From NCBI GenBank assembly GCA_963930775.1, contig OZ005690.1, positions 14,685,974 to 14,749,973 on the forward strand: 64,000 nucleotides of DNA, read 5' to 3'. Origin of the DNA: Cliona cf. orientalis. Its lineage: Eukaryota > Porifera > Demospongiae > Clionaida > Clionaidae. A program made the translations under genes and the position numbers. Shown piece by piece: positions 50,701 to 64,000 of the stretch (positions are counted from its first letter, which is position 1; every line of letters begins with the position of its first letter). Below the pieces are notes generated by a model. That model was given only the letters and a program-made list of their open reading frames with translations, ran no database searches and was not told the origin of the DNA.

Positions 50701-52953
50701 TTGCCTATTGCACCCTTTCTCAATCTTTTCCACGTATGAAGCATTCAATATTCTTGAACAGCTGGGGAGCTACTTTAGAACAGCCCACAAAATTATATAT
50801 TCCTTCTTCAAGTGAGTCAATGTGATTTTCTCGAATTAACTTAGTGCGTAGGTGTGCAGATCTGAGGCACTTGATTTGTTTAAGAGGTGTTAGTGAAGTA
50901 AGCCATCTATTCTAATTACCAACATCACCTTGAGGCGAAATGGTCATATAATTCAACCTCTATCAGTCACAGCAGTGCCTGGCTAAGTGACCACCGGTAA
51001 TAATTTATTTAACCAGCAGTGGGGAAATTAGCAGCCCAGCAAAGCATGCAGTGTGGAGCTTGTGTACAGAATGGATATCAAATTAACATTCCTGGAGCTG
51101 CAAGTACCAACAGCATCACTAGTGAGCTCATAGCACACTGCATACTGTATGCAGTGGTATAATAGGGACTTACTATCCTGCAGCCTCTGGTCTCAAGACT
51201 GAGGATAATGTCATTATCAAAATTTAACTGGTGGAGTCAATTTATGTACGACAGATTGACAAGTGTAAAGCCTACATCAGTTCTGTGTGTCTAATAATAT
51301 AATTAGCGCTTTTTGCGTGCAACATTAAAAGCTGGGAGATCGAGAGAGGGGCTGGGGACGAGGCTAATAATATAATATGCCATTATTATGGCAATTGAAT
51401 ATCTGCTGTAGAGAAGATAAAATTGACGTACACACAATAAATACACAATCCTATCCTTAAATCTCTCTCCCCCTGCGCACTCCGGCCCCCCGGCCCCCCA
51501 CCCCCCCCACTTTACGATAACTCTCGAGTATACTACGTACAAATACTATTATCGAGATAGTGTTTCTACTGATAAGATTATCATTTGAGTTTAGTTATTG
51601 TCAGCTGCTATCAGTTAAGATGCTTTTGTTTGAGCAAATCAGTAAATGTTACTAACTATTTTTACTCTCTCTCGATCGTTGATAATTTTAGCAACTTAAT
51701 TTGACTGTCACCTGCTTATAATAACATGCAAAATGAATAATACTAGCATGCAAAGAACTATAATTGGAATAATATTATTATTATAGCTAATTTCTGAAAT
51801 GAACTTTAACTGTCACATGTCCACAACTATAATACATGCATGCAAATGTAGCTAGTTTCAGTGGCTGATAATAGTCAGCCGGCTGTCTGTCTTAGGTAAT
51901 TATTATTTACATCCCAGCAGTTAGTGTACATATCAGTGCTATAAAATACAATTATGTCACGATGCATTATGGAGGGGGGGAGAGAGAGAGAGAGAGAGAG
52001 AGGGAGGGAGAGAGAGGGAGAGGGAGAGAGAGAGAGGTAGGGAGGGAGGGAGAGGGAGGGAGGGTGTGAACTGATGTGTGTTATGTGGGTAGCGTTGTGT
52101 ATGTGTTTCTACAAGCGAACATTAGGGCTACATTTTCAAATGCAACAGTTGTACCACCAAAATCACCATCGCTACACCACTCTGACATGACCACGACTCC
52201 AGCAAAAATGCATGTACATGCATAACATTACAACTTTTTGTGTACAGTATTATGTAACATTGTGTAATTATGTATGTGTGGAGACAAATAGGCTCTGCAC
52301 TGCACTTTGCACTGTTACCATGCATTTAAGAGGGATCCAGGAATGTCTGTTAAGACAACTAAGGTGGAAGGTGACGTGTTTTATTGTAATGTACATGCAG
52401 AGAGAGAGAGAGAGGGAGAGAGAGAGAGGGGGGGGGGGAGGGAGAAAGAGAACGTGACATAGTTACAAGTTGGTTATAATGATTCTGAAACAGCCCATCA
52501 TTAAAATAAATTCCACCCCATGCAGGGCCAGTTATAGCTAATGCGTGCTCAGTTGGTGAGCAGGTCAGTGCACTTAGTTTCAGATACTGCAGAAATGCAA
52601 CTGGAAGGTCATTATTGACATGCATAGCTATAGCCCAGCTTAGCAACACTTTCAAAATTCAACACCATAATATGGCAGGTCACATGCAAAGCTATGACAT
52701 CATAGCTATTGAACTGTCTGTCCCAATGTTATGTGTTTTGGCATGCATCACAATTTTGATACTAAAATTTAACGTGAGTAATAACTAGTGTTGCTGCAAA
52801 AACATTACCGAGAAATATTATATTGGCACAGAATATGTAAAATGTCATACACAAGTGTTAAGCTGTATGTGATGGGTTAAAATGGTTTTGGCAGATTATT
52901 ACAATGTCATATAATAGTTCAGAACATTGCAGTTCAGTAGCCATCGATCGCTA

Positions 52954-53035
52954 TCAGGCAACTGTTGGTTTGTACTGTTCAACTCTTTCAAGAAGCTTTT
53001 CAGAGTATCCAGGAGAGTAGTATCTGGAGTGGGAG

Positions 53036-53076
<41 letters not shown>

Positions 53077-56000
53077 AGAAGGAGAGAGGGGGGGGGGGGG
53101 GGAGGGAGAGTTTCGATCAAACAGAAAGTTCCAGTTTAGAGATCAAAGGGAAATTAGCTTGTGACAGAGTGTCATGGGACACAATTACACGTGCGGTATC
53201 ATTGTCCATACATCCCCTGACCTTCGACCCCCAGACTGCAGCTCTAAAGCTGGCTGCTGGTATTCATTTATTGTTTACAGTGCTATTAGGTGCATCTAGT
53301 GAGCTAATGCTCTTCCTATGAATATCGAGCCTTCAATAAAATTATTTATACCAAGTGAACTTATGAATAAGAAATATAGCACAATGCACAGCGCTAGTGA
53401 ATACTGTTACACTAATATCATTACTCTGAGCAATAAAATGATGAAACGGCACATACATTAATGTCGATCATGAGGGAGGGATTGGAGACAATAATGTGGT
53501 AAGGGGTCGTCACTGTTGTAAACTCAATTACCTGACAATCTCCTCAGGGTAGCAGTTATTAATGGTAGTGATGTACTCCATGAGCACAGTGCCCGGCTCA
53601 CTCTCAATCTCCTGGATCTATTATACAGCGTGGAAATCATAAAATTTCTCGATATTATTTAATTTTTATGAATATGAAAGTTCTTAGCTTAACAAGGATG
53701 GGCACACACACTCTCATCACCCCATCTACATCCTAAAGCTAGCTGGAAGAGAAAAAATCCGGGCAGCCACCGGGAATCGAACCCAGGGCCACTGGCTTGA
53801 GCCACCAGCGCTCTACCACTGAGCTACGACCACCCTTAGGCACCCGAACTCCCCCCTTCCAGCTTTAAGGGCGAAAATCAACCCTATACCCAAACTACGT
53901 TCACGGAGTCTGCCGGGATAATTAAATCACCAAAGCACAGAGCCCCAACAATAGTAATTACATGAAAGTTCTTAGCTTAACAAGGATGGGCACACACACT
54001 CTCATCACCCCATCTACATCCTAAAGCTAGCTGGAAGAGAAAAAATCCGGGCAGCCACCGGGAATCGAACCCAGGGCCACTGGCTTGAGCCACCAGCGCT
54101 CTACCACTGTGCACACTTGTTGGTAGTTGCCCAGCAACCAAAGTTTTATAGGCAATTTGCTGGCTATGGGAAGGGGGTGGGTCATCATAAAGTAGGCCAA
54201 TGATGAACAGAGGTCAACTACCAACAAAATAGTTATCTGCCAGTAATTGGGGTGCATTATGCACCCCAATTACTGGCAGATAACTATTATTTATAGCATA
54301 AGGGTATTTCCCCTATAATTAGCATGTATCACAGGGGTTCACCCCCAACATTAATAATATTATTATTACCTCACAAGCACAATGCCATGCATACTGAAGC
54401 CACGCTATACGCTAGCAAGCGATAACCACAGAAATGTGCCAAAAAGTCGAATGTTGTACCTGACATCCTGATCCTGATGAGCTAGCCTGCATTCTGACGG
54501 GGTATATATACTATTATGGGACGTGGTACAACTTCCATACTGAAACTAGTGGACAATGTCTGATCCACACTACTGATAATCAACCTCCCCCCCCCCCCCC
54601 CCCAACCCTATGCCATTATTACCTAATGGATGGGGCACATGCTATAAAAGTGATTTCACATTATTAACAGTTTCTACATATGCCAGCACTTTATGGATAA
54701 TGGTCACATATCAGAGGAGGTACAATGAAGGGCAGGCTTGACCTTTGGCTAATACTTTACTAATTAAATCGCTAGTATAGGCTTTCGTGAAGGTTTTTAG
54801 AGGATATTGTTGCGGTTTTCGAACTCAGCGCTATTGATTTAGTGGGGAAGCCCCTCTTAGTTAGCACTGTAGAGCAATTTTTAGGTGTTATGGTGGAGAG
54901 TATGTAATAGCCCCCTCCCCCCTCTGGCCCCTATACCATTATTACCTAATAAATAGCACATGCTATACAAGTGATTTCATTATTCTTAACAGTTTCTATA
55001 TTATTATTATGCTGGCATTTTAATGGGTTCTATGGACAATGGTCACAGATGGTAGAGTGTGTGTATTAGGGGGAGGGGGGCATTTTCAGTCAGTGGCAAA
55101 AAAGGATTATTTACTAATGTGAATCACTCCAATCAATAGCACACTATGCCCGCCAAGGTGTCTAGAACAAGAATATTAAATTTTAAACGTCCACCAACAT
55201 AACAGTAGATAGTAGTTGGCAAAGGTCGTCACACGTATATGCTATAAATAGTACACATGCAGCTTGAGGCAAAACGTCTACTAACATAGACAGTATTTGG
55301 CAAAGGTCGTCACACGTATATGCTATAAACAGTGCATAAGAAGACATGAAGGGCTCAGAAGCAAAGTGGGGCTAACCCACAAATGTTGACTTAGACCCCC
55401 GAATCTTGAAAATATTTCATGAGCTATAGTATTTTTTGAAAATTTTGGCAACTTGGTAGAGTACAATGTATGGTTTTTACCGTAGCTAATCGAATATACA
55501 ACCTATGTTCCAATCTAACGTAAGAAATTAGCATTAAATTTTACGAATTCTCATAACGTGTATAATTTTGTGGAGCGATTGACGACCTTTACCAGAAAAG
55601 CGTGCAATTTCAAAATTGAAATTATTTTTTTTCCATACGTAGTATTAGATAAAGTACGGTAGTCCATTTTCGAGAATTCCCCACATTTTGCAAGATCTAT
55701 ATAATTAACCCACTTTGCTTCTGAGCCCTTCAATTATTAATTTTAATGAGCTTACCTTTTTGAGTCCTCCTGATGTCACAAAGAGCCTCCTAGCTTTAGC
55801 GTCGTGAGGAAGGACCTTGGAGAACTGACCAACCACGTACTTGAGGATGTTTGGTGGAGCATCGTGAAGGAGAGGCTCTAGCGCCTGGAGGTGGACACAC
55901 CGCTGTAAGATGTTCTTTAGAGCCTTCTTGGACTGAGGGAGGGAGGGAGAGAGAGAGAGAGAGAGAGGGAGGGAACAAGATTAAATGTGACGAACATAAA

Positions 56001-56637
56001 TATTTTGTGGAAATTTTTTGCCAATTTTGCTCTCTGCTTTCAAAAATTATCACACAGATTTTTTTGTTAACAGTTACTGTCAATGATTATATAGAGAACA
56101 TGGCGACCTTTACCATAATATTATTTTATTGGTGAAAATTTCCATGCATAATAATCATAATATTATTATTATTATGGATTTACATTATATACATGTAGTA
56201 TGTGTACTTAATTACAGGGGCATAAGGGGGAAGGGGTACACATACCTTTGTCTGTAGATCTTCTGATGCTTTTTGGTTGAGGTAGATCTCTAGTAGCTTG
56301 GGGAGAACATTGGCTTGAGCCACTGCCTTAGCATGCTCTGGAGTGTGACGACCAATCTGACCCAGGGCCCAAGAACACGCAGACTGAAGGGAGAGAGAGA
56401 GAGAGATACATAGTGTGTTTATAAAATGCATTTTATAAAATTAATATGCTATGTTTATACATATCCTCATACTTTTATGTACAGTACTACAATATCGTCA
56501 TCCTTCCACACATTTACAAGTTTTGTACTAGGAGTTATTAAGTGCACCATGAATAGATGTACATGTAGGCACACTCCTTGGTTCTGCATGTACAAACCCT
56601 CACTCATTTTAAATGAAGACGTTGAGGTCAAAAAAGA

Positions 56638-56669
<32 letters not shown>

Positions 56670-58331
56670 GGAGGGAGGGGGGGGGAGAAAGAGATGAAAT
56701 CATTGCTAATATTAAAATGCGTACTACAATTTTGACCATGTATTAACTAACGAGAATGTGATCCTCTGTTTCCTCTGAGAGAGCAATTGCCAATTGCACG
56801 ATTCCCTACATGCACAAAATATTAATGAACACACTTCATACAATCATCAACATACGATAACAGTCTACGAGTATTAATTTAAAATCCCGAGTTCACCCTG
56901 TATATGGATACCATAGTTAATCGAATACAATGCATGATCCAATTTAACGCAAGAAATTAGCATTAAATTTTTACGAATTCTCATAACGTTTATATATGGA
57001 ATGATTGATGACCTTTACCAGAAAAACGCACATTTTTCAAACCTGAAATTATTTTATTCCATGCATTGTATAGACTCTAAGTAGGGATGGCACAGATACT
57101 CCATAATATATGTAAATATCCAAATATCTCAAAATAGGTAACTTTGTGAGATTTCTAAGTACGATACATGTACTATTATGGTAACGATCAAATTGATGGC
57201 ATCTTTTTACCTTTGAGACGATGACGGACATAGCCAGCACCTCGGAGTGAGCAGCGACGTACCCTAGCATCATGATCCCCGGCAGGCGGATGTTACCCTT
57301 GGTCTCGCCGATGTAGTCCACCACGGCAGCCACGCCCCCACTGTTAACAACCAGCTGAGACAACTGAGGAAATTTTAATGATGAATAATTTAAGATTCTC
57401 CCCCCCCCCCTCTCCACTTTTGCACAGAATTATTATTTATTAGCGACTTACAACATAAGGGGGGACCCTTAGCGCATGTATGTAATTGGTAAGCTGGTGT
57501 AAGCAGCTTACAACATAAGGGTTTGGGTTTGGTTTGGGCTAGTACAGATTTAAATTTTGTCCTGCACAAAAATTTAATTTAAATTTTTCATTGGACACTC
57601 TCTCTCTCTCCCTGTCCCCCCTGACCTCTGACCTCTGGTGAATGCTTTGCTATCTCCCTAATGAGTGTGGCAACATTCTTGATGACGTAATCGTCCGGAT
57701 CCCTCAGACTTGAGAGCACGGCTGGGAATATCTCAGCCTCCACGACCATCTCTGCCAGTTCAACGCTGTGCTTAGACACCTGGCTAAGGGCACTGAACAC
57801 CTAGAGCAAAAATAATGAGAAATTAAAATTCCATAATAATAATTATTATACATACCATGTTTATGCTAATAGAACGGCAAGCTAAAAAAATAATTACAAT
57901 TTTGAATTTCGCACAATTTTCTGGTAAAGATTGTCATGTGCTCCATTAAGATACACTATGAAAAATCCTAGTACGCGAATTTTCTTGCACTAACTAGATC
58001 ATGTGTTTTATTAGCATAAACACGGTAGCTGTACCAAAATGTCAATTTTTACTAATAATTATATATTAATGTTTGCAATTTAGGTGATTTGGGGCCCAAC
58101 CACATAATATTAACAGTACTTCCCACCAATATTGCTGGCTATACCTTGAAGCTGAAATTTTCATGCCATGCACAAGTTATATTATGTGAAATATTTCTGC
58201 AGTCAACTCCTATAGCCAGTAGATTATGTACCTGTCTCTTTAGTTTAGTGTCCGTTGTCTCCTTGAGGTTGCTGAGGTGAGCAATGGCACCAGCATCAAC
58301 CACCGTCTGGGCAAGCTGAGGGGGAGGGGGG

Positions 58332-58401
<70 letters not shown>

Positions 58402-59446
58402 AGGGAGGGAGAGAGAAAAAGAGAGAGGGAGAGAGAGAAAGAGAGAGAAAGGAGAGAGGGGGGTAGAGTTAACATAATGTCTAAGATATTTATCGCAAAG
58501 AATAATAATATCTTACTTCAGGTGAGTGCTTGGAGATATCGCTAAGTGCTGATGCGGCGATTCTCTTTAGTGCCAGCTCAGGTTCTTGTATGCATAGGAC
58601 CAGCAGAGGGACGGCCCCTGCGTCAACAACACTCTGAGCCAACTCTGGAGGGAATTATCAAATTCTTTTAATACTAATACTCATGATTTTATGGCAATTA
58701 CAGTATTTACAGATGCACTATCAATCTTTCGTAATTTTGGCTTAAAAATTATTTACAGATGCACAATCAAACTTTCGTGATTTTGGCTTAAAAAGCGTTT
58801 TTTAAAGTATACTAAAGTACATGCGATTTGAATGCAAAAATGGTACAGAATCGACATAATATTCTAACGTTCTATAGTGCACTAATATTGGCTAGCTGAT
58901 TTTGCATTTTGGGGCCTAATTGTAAATCCATACAGAAATACCAAATATAGCACCTGCAAAAATTATTCGCCTTAAGGTACATGTAGCTAAGGTAACTGAC
59001 CTCCATTATGCCTGGCGATGTAGCCCAGTGCCCAAGCTGCGCTCTCCTTGACCCCTGGGTCAAACTCCTCCAGGCAAATGACGAGTGCATCCAGTGCTCC
59101 GCTGTCCACCACGCTCTGGGCCAGCTCGGGAGAATGCTTGGCAACAGCACGGAGGACAAATGCAGCAGCTTTCTTGTAGAATCGCTGTAAGGAGAGAGAG
59201 AGATAGAAATAGAGAGAGAGAGAGAGAGGGAGAGAACATGACATAGTATTATGTGCACATATTGGTTAAATTTCAAAACAGCCCAGTATCCATCGAAATT
59301 AATATCACTATCGCTCGTACAATTTTTGAATCAAATACCTATTTCACAGCACTATTTTACCAAATTCAACATACAACCTCACTATTACTTATACTAAAAA
59401 CAGCCCAGTGTCTATCAAAATTTTGCCGGACAGAGAGAGAGAGAGT

Positions 59447-59502
<56 letters not shown>

Positions 59503-60111
59503 CACATTCTGTTCTGCCAGTGAGTAGACAAGCTGTGGTAGTATATCTCCCTTGACGACAGCCTCAGCCAAATCATCGTTATAATTCGCCAGTCTCCCGA
59601 GTGCCAGCGCGGCAGTTTGCTGAATGGTAGGGACAATGTCCAGCAGTAGCGGCCTCAGTAACTGCATCACTCCAGCATTTTGGAGGGTCTCTATGTTTTG
59701 CGGCCGAGATGCCAGCTCAGCAACTGTCTGTACGAATTGGGTCCGAGCTTTCTGGTACTGCTCAAATACTGGAAAACAAGTATCAAAAAGTGATGTATTG
59801 TTTTAGTAGTGATTTATGCTATAGATCTACGAGTAGGGACAGGTAGATATTAAACATTTTTTGTTATGAGTACGTATCTTGTCCCAGGCCTAAGATCCAA
59901 GAATTTTCCAGATTTTCAACAATATGAATAATAAAAATAATTACAATTAATTATAGAATATTGAAAGCTGGGCTGTTCTCCACTAGATTTATAAAGGATT
60001 TTTTATCATGCTTGCGCACCTCATTCATTTCTTATGCTAGCTAGCCTACGAAGAATAGGCCTATCATCTGATACGATCTTTCTTACCAGATAAAACTTGT
60101 CTTTGGCTCAT
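52954..60111 (-). CDS. SPAG6: SPAG6 / PF16, axonemal central-pair armadillo protein
   Basis: Twelve exons on the minus strand, all in phase: 60111-60087 (ATG), 59768-59506, 59184-59001, 58644-58517, 58315-58232, 57800-57633, 57363-57211, 56805-56752, 56383-56246, 55932-55756, 53617-53532, 53023-52954 (TGA). The product is 509 residues, the usual SPAG6 length. Armadillo repeats run almost end to end. Near-identical landmarks to vertebrate SPAG6: MSQRQVL, VFEQYQKARTQFVQ, LGRLANYNDDLAEAVVK, ALSQVSKHSVELAEMVVEAE, LPGIMMLGYVAAHSE, AWALGQIGRHTPEHA and the C-terminal YYSPGYSEKLLERVEQY. SPAG6/PF16 sits in the central apparatus of motile 9+2 cilia and is needed for stability and beating, which fits flagellated cells or sperm. 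It shares a 226-bp divergent promoter with PARG. Introns carry CT tracts (gene sense) at many acceptors and several MITEs. Confidence 0.97.
53040..53108 (+). repeat. GA/G-rich tract at the last SPAG6 acceptor
   Basis: (GA)n then G run on the plus strand, CT/C in SPAG6 sense, ending about 17 bases from the acceptor of 53023-52954. Confidence 0.92.
53674..53961 (-). mobile_element. tRNA-derived SINE-like repeat, copy 1
   Basis: 288-bp unit starting ATGAAAGTTCTTAGCTTAAC. It contains a tRNA-like head on the minus strand (53761-53835) with intact Pol III box A and box B. The same unit begins again at 53962. Confidence 0.75.
53761..53835 (-). other. tRNA-like pseudogene / SINE head
   Basis: Minus strand: box A TAGCTCAGTGG, box B GGTTCGATTCC. 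D-stem GCTC/GAGC, anticodon stem CTGGT/GCCAG, T-stem CTGGG/CCCGG and a 7-bp acceptor rich in G-T pairs. The anticodon loop GGCTCAA would give CTC but lacks the universal T33. A functional tRNA is unlikely; a SINE promoter fits. Confidence 0.7.
53962..54108 (-). mobile_element. tRNA-derived SINE-like repeat, copy 2, truncated
   Basis: Near identical to copy 1 for about 147 bp, stopping inside the tRNA-like head (CTCTACCACTG), where another repeat (54109-54290) begins. Confidence 0.75.
54109..54290. repeat. Dispersed repeat ending in a 60-bp hairpin
   Basis: Inverted copy of 28790-28930. Its right end is a perfect hairpin: AGTTATCTGCCAGTAATTGG, then GGTGCATTATGCACC, then CCAATTACTGGCAGATAACT (about 54230-54287). 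Confidence 0.8.
55188..55330. repeat. Tandem pair of ~70-bp units
   Basis: Two units sharing AACGTC(C/T)AC(C/T)AACATA, then TTGGCAAAGGTCGTCACACG and TATATGCTATAAA. In the SPAG6 intron before exon 11. Confidence 0.75.
55345..55735. mobile_element. Inverted-repeat element with a nested family C MITE
   Basis: Outer arms GAAGGGCTCAGAAGCAAAGT (55348) and ACTTTGCTTCTGAGCCCTTC (about 55711-55730). A complete family C element sits inside (55478-55661), so the outer element is older. Confidence 0.8.
55478..55661. mobile_element. MITE-like element, family C copy 4 (nested)
   Basis: Termini TACCGTAGCTAATCGAATAT and GTATTAGATAAAGTACGGTA, core ACGACCTTTACCAGAAAAGC. Confidence 0.85.
56909..57072. mobile_element. 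MITE-like element, family C copy 5, right end lost
   Basis: Starts TACCATAGTTAATCGAATAC, core TGATGACCTTTACCAGAAAA. The right terminus decays after CCATGCATTGTAT. Confidence 0.75.
57853..58027. mobile_element. MITE-like element, family D copy 3
   Basis: Termini TACCATGTTTATGCTAATAG and TTAGCATAAACACGGTA, core CTGGTAAAGATTGTCATG. In a SPAG6 intron. Confidence 0.8.
58322..58460 (+). repeat. GA microsatellite at a SPAG6 acceptor
   Basis: About 130 bp of GA/GGGA on the plus strand, CT in SPAG6 sense, touching the acceptor of the exon at 58315-58232. Confidence 0.95.
59302..59390. repeat. Partial copy of the palindrome at 28536
   Basis: ATCGCTCGTACAATTTTTGA through CAACATACAACCTCACTAT matches the right arm of 28536-28686 with a few changes. 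Confidence 0.8.
59420..59500 (+). repeat. GA microsatellite next to a SPAG6 donor
   Basis: (GA)n on the plus strand ending 6 bases from the donor of SPAG6 exon 2 (59506). Confidence 0.93.
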
Positions 60112-60337
60112 CTTGGATTGAAGCTCGGCTGGCTCCCTTCGATCTCTCGAGCTCTCTCTGAGCAGCTTTCTGTTTAGTGCGCATCCGTATCCATAGCAAC
60201 GCGAGTTTTTATTCTAAATAAAGCACATGTATTAGTTCTACGCATGCGCATAATTTATTCACAATTGAAATTTTGTTGTAATGACGACCATTACCGCTGA
60301 ATATGCCTGAAGGCAGATCCAACAAGGCAGTGTGACT
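60112..60337. promoter_or_regulatory. Divergent promoter interval SPAG6/PARG
   Basis: 226 bp between start codons. Contains an RFX X-box-like site (60187-60200), CGCATGCGCA at 60241 (NRF-1-like) and two short upstream frames before the PARG start (ATG at 60281 ending 60310; ATG at 60303 ending 60335). Confidence 0.6.
60187..60200. promoter_or_regulatory. RFX X-box-like motif upstream of SPAG6
   Basis: GTATCCATAGCAAC against the usual GTTGCCATGGCAAC: AT spacer and AGCAAC right half fit, the left half is degenerate. It lies 76 bp upstream of the SPAG6 start, the common distance for ciliary genes. Similar 14-mers also occur at 4426 and 20064, where they are not near promoters. Confidence 0.45.

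Positions 60338-64000
<3,663 letters not shown>

Larger units (their letters stand above)
46519..52953. other. Convergent intergenic interval GATA / SPAG6
   Basis: 6.4 kb. 46519 to about 48200 is probably GATA 3' UTR and flank, with several CT tracts. Beyond this it is AT-rich, with a piggyBac-like MITE (49981-50266), a family I element (50520-50700) and GA tracts (51970-52070, 52399-52445). Long frames such as 46564-46995 are low-complexity. I see no gene, RNA or protein, that I can support. Confidence 0.6.

Noticed and set aside
51303..51542. 79-codon minus-strand frame (ends SLVPSPSLDLPAFNVARKKR)
   Set aside because: It crosses a poly-C/G run and resembles the translation of a dispersed repeat. 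No conserved domain or exon structure.
53761..53835. A functional tRNA-Glu(CTC) gene on the minus strand
   Set aside because: It lacks T33, has a G-T-rich acceptor stem, and the same head lies truncated in a tandem copy, which fits a SINE better.

Overview
This looks like nuclear DNA from an animal, most likely an early-branching one such as a sponge. It holds seven intron-rich protein genes, all with GT-AG introns (one GC-AG), including animal-type families: a two-finger GATA factor, the meiotic telomere protein TERB1, SPAG6 and API5. Genes are compact and packed head-to-head, and introns are full of short palindromic (MITE-like) elements and CT/GA microsatellites. The phylum is an inference; nothing here names the species.

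Layout. The seven genes alternate strictly in strand: FAM193-like (+, 1-5398, 5' partial), TERB1 (-, 6663-16157), API5 (+, 16584-23425), a type I membrane protein with an APP copper-binding-domain-like module (-, 24126-29937), GATA factor (+, 30449-46518), SPAG6 (-, 52954-60111) and PARG (+, 60338 to the window end, 3' partial). Three divergent pairs (TERB1/API5, APP-like/GATA, SPAG6/PARG) share short promoter intervals of 426, 511 and 226 bp. The convergent pairs are separated by about 0.7 to 6.4 kb.

I rebuilt the gene models exon by exon by matching splice sites, reading phase and family conservation. All seven are phase-consistent through every exon inside the window. Most notable are TERB1, whose last small exon (6663-6860) carries a Myb domain with a telobox-like motif, and the 286-residue membrane protein, whose six-cysteine module follows the spacing of the APP E1 copper-binding domain but lacks its histidine ligands.

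The genes do not form one pathway. Themes are meiotic chromosome and telomere biology (TERB1), cilia and sperm (SPAG6), ADP-ribose and DNA repair (PARG), cell survival (API5), transcription (GATA, possibly FAM193) and cell surface (APP-like). Non-coding space is dominated by at least nine families of 150-290 bp inverted-repeat elements, a piggyBac-like TTAA MITE, a tRNA-derived SINE-like repeat, a 72-bp minisatellite in a TERB1 intron, a CCAAT-containing ~150-180 bp tandem repeat in a PARG intron, and long homopolymer C tracts.
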